Part shown: positions 5,239-7,518 of the stretch, piece after piece
Layout of the letters: each line of letters starts with the position of its first letter
Numbering within the stretch: the first letter of the stretch is position 1
Origin: an uncultured Ruminococcus sp.
GTDB lineage: Bacteria; Bacillota; Clostridia; Oscillospirales; Ruminococcaceae
DNA: 7,518 bases
Assembly: GCA_947174085.1 (NCBI GenBank)
Contig: CAMWHN010000100.1
Span: 1-7,518, forward strand
Direction: 5' to 3'
Made by a program: the position numbers and the translations under genes
The notes under the pieces: model-generated
What the model saw: the letters and a program-made list of their open reading frames with translations, nothing else
Database searches by the model: none
What the model was told of the DNA's origin: nothing

Positions 5239-7116
5239 TTAATATAATTCTGATTCTGTCAGGCGCAATTTTTTTTCCCAAAAGCCACATAATTCTGCGG
5301 CAGTTTCCACAGAATCCGCATGCACTCTTAGTCTTACAAATTTACTTTGTGGCGGCATAATAATACTAATTTTCGTATCTGGATTAGAACGCTGTAATTT
5401 TTCAATACTTTGTCTTGTGAGTGAAGTTGGCAATTCATGTTGTACGGTGCAAATTTCAGGCAAAAGTTTTGCAATTTGTGCAAGTGTTTTCTTTTCTTTG
5501 CTTAATACTTGCAATACATGCGCAAATAGTTTTATGCCATCTGTGCAGACGGCTTGTTTCTGGTATAAATTTAACATATTTGGCGAAAGATTTATACTAG
5601 ATAATCTTAGAATTTTTGCACCATGCTGTGCGGCAAAATCTTCTGCGACAGGGTGAAAATCTTCTGGTAATACTAACACTTCGCCTTGTTCCTGAAATGA
5701 AAATAAACTAATTAATAACAATTGTTCCCAACGTATCATGCCGGATTCAGACGAAAATGCACTGATTTTTGTGCCGTCTTCTGAAAGTGAGAGTGTAATT
5801 CTTTGCCCTGTACCGCCGGAAAATAATTTCTGTGCAATCGTTCTGAGCTGTGCATTGGCACAACTCACATGAATTTCAAATTCTGGTTCTGGTATTAATT
5901 TCTGACAAGTATCTTCCCATAATGCTAATAAATTTTTTGCATGGTGTAATTTTCCAAATTCTGTGATTCTTTCACAGGCATTGGCTTCTAACGCTTGCCA
6001 AATACGATGGCTCTGCTGTTCTGTTAATGCCAATCCGCCGGCACGAAACGGACGAATTTGCATCACTCGTTCTCCTTTTACCCAAAGCAGAATATTACAA
6101 TCTGTGAATTTTGCAATTGCAATTAACTGTGATAACGCACATTGTCCGGCAAGCCATACAGATGCACCTTGTGAAACAGCTCCGGCAACAGAGGCAATTG
6201 CTAAACTTTCGGCATTCTCATGACTATAGCCAATTGCAATCCGATTGCCAACGACTGTGACAGATGCACCAGCTTTTAAAGCCGTTTCTACTGTGTTCCA
6301 ACGTGGTAAGCCTTGACAAATGCCATCTTCCTGCAAAACATAATTTTGTTTTGTTTTGGCTGTTTTTGTGTCAGATTGTAATACTGTTCCCTGTGGGATA
6401 ACTGCGTTTTCTAAATGCGTTTCTTCGTCAATAAATGCCCTTCTACAGATAACACAATCTGTTAATACTGTGCCTGCGCCAATCTGTACACCGTCACCTA
6501 ATACGCAACGTTCTAATTTTGCATTGCGGTTAATAATACAGTCATTGCCTAATACTGTCAAATCATCAATTATTGCTGTTCTGCTGATTTTCACGCCCTC
6601 GCCGATTCTGGTACGCTGAAATTTTCTGGTAGCTAATAATTTTTGTTGTATTTCACGATATTCTGACGGTGTGCGAATATGCTGAAATTTAGAATATTCT
6701 GTGATTTTAGTCTGTTCCGGTTCTAATAAAACTGACCCTTGCGGGTGCAATTCTGCGAGAGTTGGTGTACTGTCTGCATGAAATAATCTCACTGCACCAG
6801 AATTACACAGTGTTAATAATTCTCCCATATCCCAATCTGGCACACATAGCTGTCTTAATAATAACGTTGGTGTATTGGCATGCAATGACGCTAACGAACG
6901 TGCAAATTGTACTGGCATTTGTAAATGCATACTGTCTACTAAATTTTTAATTCTCTCGTCAACCGCAAGTAATACAGTATTTCTAAAGCCTTTTTCTTGA
7001 ATATATTGCAACATATATTCTAATAACGGTACGTTACAAAATGGCAAAAGTGCCTCGGGGCAATCTTTTACAGGAATGCAATCTGCCATTTTATCACAAA
7101 AAAGAATTGCTTGCAT
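5239..7116 (-). CDS. nucleotidyltransferase / beta-helix / phosphomannomutase-like protein, probable pseudoenzyme
   Basis: Its 625 residues follow the layout of sugar-1-phosphate nucleotidyltransferase/phosphomannomutase fusions. Residues 1-165 resemble the nucleotidyltransferase fold (CPEALLPFCNVPLLEYML and the late RTPSEYREIQ, like GTPEDY), but the start reads LFCDKMADCIP where active enzymes have LAGGxGTRLRP, and LLLRQLCVP replaces the metal-binding SGD region; the domain is also short. Residues 168-245 are hexapeptide repeats of a left-handed beta-helix (IGEGVKI, VLGNDCII, VLGDGVQIGAGTVL). Residues 268-625 follow the phosphohexomutase pattern but lack the TASHNP serine loop, the DGDGDR metal loop (SEDGTK at 445-450) and the RxSGTEP phosphate loop. 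A sensory, scaffolding or assembly role is possible; the function is unknown. The ATG at 7116 was chosen because homology starts there and AGGTGG lies 8 nt upstream. It ends 427 bp before rnjA and appears monocistronic. Confidence 0.8.
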   Translation of the reverse strand: MQAILFCDKMADCIPVKDCPEALLPFCNVPLLEYMLQYIQEKGFRNTVLLAVDERIKNLVDSMHLQMPVQFARSLASLHANTPTLLLRQLCVPDWDMGELLTLCNSGAVRLFHADSTPTLAELHPQGSVLLEPEQTKITEYSKFQHIRTPSEYREIQQKLLATRKFQRTRIGEGVKISRTAIIDDLTVLGNDCIINRNAKLERCVLGDGVQIGAGTVLTDCVICRRAFIDEETHLENAVIPQGTVLQSDTKTAKTKQNYVLQEDGICQGLPRWNTVETALKAGASVTVVGNRIAIGYSHENAESLAIASVAGAVSQGASVWLAGQCALSQLIAIAKFTDCNILLWVKGERVMQIRPFRAGGLALTEQQSHRIWQALEANACERITEFGKLHHAKNLLALWEDTCQKLIPEPEFEIHVSCANAQLRTIAQKLFSGGTGQRITLSLSEDGTKISAFSSESGMIRWEQLLLISLFSFQEQGEVLVLPEDFHPVAEDFAAQHGAKILRLSSINLSPNMLNLYQKQAVCTDGIKLFAHVLQVLSKEKKTLAQIAKLLPEICTVQHELPTSLTRQSIEKLQRSNPDTKISIIMPPQSKFVRLRVHADSVETAAELCGFWEKKLRLTESELY

Positions 7117-7124
7117 TTTTATAA

Positions 7125-7130
7125 CCACCT
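7125..7130 (-). promoter_or_regulatory. ribosome binding site deciding the start at 7116
   Basis: AGGTGG (within AAGAAAGGTGG) on the minus strand lies 8 nt before the ATG at 7116. The frame is open further upstream to 7266, but that extension would contain a terminator hairpin and no recognisable domain. Confidence 0.7.
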
Positions 7131-7151
7131 TTCTTGATTCACTTTTGAAAC

Positions 7152-7157
7152 AGTATA
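7152..7157 (-). promoter_or_regulatory. possible -10 box for the nucleotidyltransferase-like gene
   Basis: TATACT on the minus strand, between the upstream terminator and the gene start, is the best -10 candidate. No good -35 is found at the proper distance (TGAATA at 17 bp matches poorly). A promoter is expected because a strong terminator separates this gene from its upstream neighbour. Confidence 0.25.
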
Positions 7158-7190
7158 GGCAATTTTCACAAAAATATTCATATTCTGACG

Positions 7191-7221
7191 AAAAAAGCCC
7201 TATCTTTTGCAAGATAAAGCT
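7191..7221 (-). terminator. strong intrinsic terminator after the SUKH-like gene
   Basis: AGCTTTATCTT (7221-7211) pairs with AAGATAGGGCT (7206-7196), 11 bp including two G-U pairs, around a GCAA tetraloop, and runs into six T (7196-7191, the first also the last base of the stem). It lies 35 bp after the stop codon of the upstream gene and ends that transcription unit. Confidence 0.85.
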
Positions 7222-7255
7222 CAGGCTAAGCAACTCTACCATTGGAGTTCCTTTA

Positions 7256-7518
7256 TTATAGTTCATAAAAATTATTAATTATATCAAAAAAAATTTTTTC
7301 ATCAATAAGATTTCCTATAAATTGAAAAAAATCCTTTCCTAACACACAAGCATATTCATCAAAAGAGCCATATATATTCCCGTTTTTTCCTATAAACAAG
7401 TAAGTATCGGGACATCTCATTAAACCAATAGGTATCAGTGACACCTTAAAATAATCCTCATATATTTTAAAAACCTCATCATCAACATAGTTACTAAATG
7501 GGTCTATATCAATAGAAT
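7256..7518 (-). CDS. SUKH-like (SUKH-3 type) immunity protein, 5' end beyond the window
   Basis: The frame is open from the window edge to the TAA at 7258-7256, giving the last 86 residues of a longer protein. The stretch PIGLMRCPDTYLFIGKNG, then IYGSFDEY, CVLGKDFFQFIGNLI, follows the SUKH-3 pattern of a Leu-Phe-Ile strand, an N-G turn, an I/V-Y-G motif, then a hydrophobic G-x-D/E-F helix ending in NLI near the C-terminus. SUKH proteins are immunity proteins for secreted polymorphic toxins, often nuclease toxins, and usually lie directly behind their toxin gene. A GTG at 7444 could serve as an internal start, but the frame continues upstream with good protein-like sequence (DPFSNYVDDEVFKIYEDYF), so it is treated as partial. 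The segment appears more AT-rich than the neighbouring gene, consistent with acquisition. The assignment is from remembered family patterns. Confidence 0.6.
   Translation of the reverse strand, partial: SIDIDPFSNYVDDEVFKIYEDYFKVSLIPIGLMRCPDTYLFIGKNGNIYGSFDEYACVLGKDFFQFIGNLIDEKIFFDIINNFYEL

Noticed and set aside
7215..7260. tRNA-like sequence (CAATGGTAGAG resembling a D-arm) upstream of the terminator
   Set aside because: No matching anticodon stem, T-arm (GGTTCAA) or acceptor pairing follows; the downstream part forms the intrinsic terminator instead.
7256..7444. Complete 62-residue gene starting at GTG 7444
   Set aside because: The frame stays open to the window edge with protein-like sequence and the SUKH fold needs more residues, so it is the tail of a longer gene.

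Overview
The window is AT-rich and reads as a low-GC Gram-positive chromosome, most likely a Clostridia member of the Ruminococcus type. This rests on strong AAAGG(A)/GAGG ribosome binding sites, GTG and TTG starts, an RNase J plus GdpP plus bL9 gene cluster, and an RNase J core and C-terminus close to Bacillus RNase J1. The genus is inference. All supported genes lie on the minus strand, so transcription runs from high to low coordinates.

Layout in transcription order. (1) 7518-7256: 3' end of a gene whose product resembles a SUKH-family immunity protein, followed by a strong intrinsic terminator at 7221-7191. (2) 7116-5239: a 625-residue protein with the layout nucleotidyltransferase / left-handed beta-helix / phosphomannomutase, in which every catalytic signature I can align is missing. 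(3) 5238-4812: a 427-bp non-coding stretch. It holds a perfect sigma-A-type promoter, a 24-bp direct repeat with one copy on each side of that promoter, and a roughly 300-nt leader that can fold into several hairpins and a 17-bp long-range stem ending just upstream of the next ribosome binding site. (4) 4811-502: an apparent operon rnjA (RNase J) - gdpP (c-di-AMP phosphodiesterase) - rplI (ribosomal protein bL9), with 36- and 41-bp gaps and a terminator right after rplI. (5) 448-1: the 5' part of an IS607-family serine transposase gene, cut by the window edge and lacking the two arginines of the DRLxR active-site motif.

The central operon joins RNA turnover, second-messenger degradation and a ribosomal protein under one promoter and one long leader. 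RNase E is known to control its own synthesis through its mRNA leader; whether RNase J does something similar here is inference. The two flanks look like accessory DNA: a mobile element downstream of rplI, and an immunity-type gene at the upstream edge that hints at a toxin locus outside the window.

The most promising leads are the structured rnjA leader with its bracketing repeats, the apparent pseudoenzyme at 5239-7116, and the active-site-deficient IS607 transposase. No rRNA, tRNA or CRISPR array was found.
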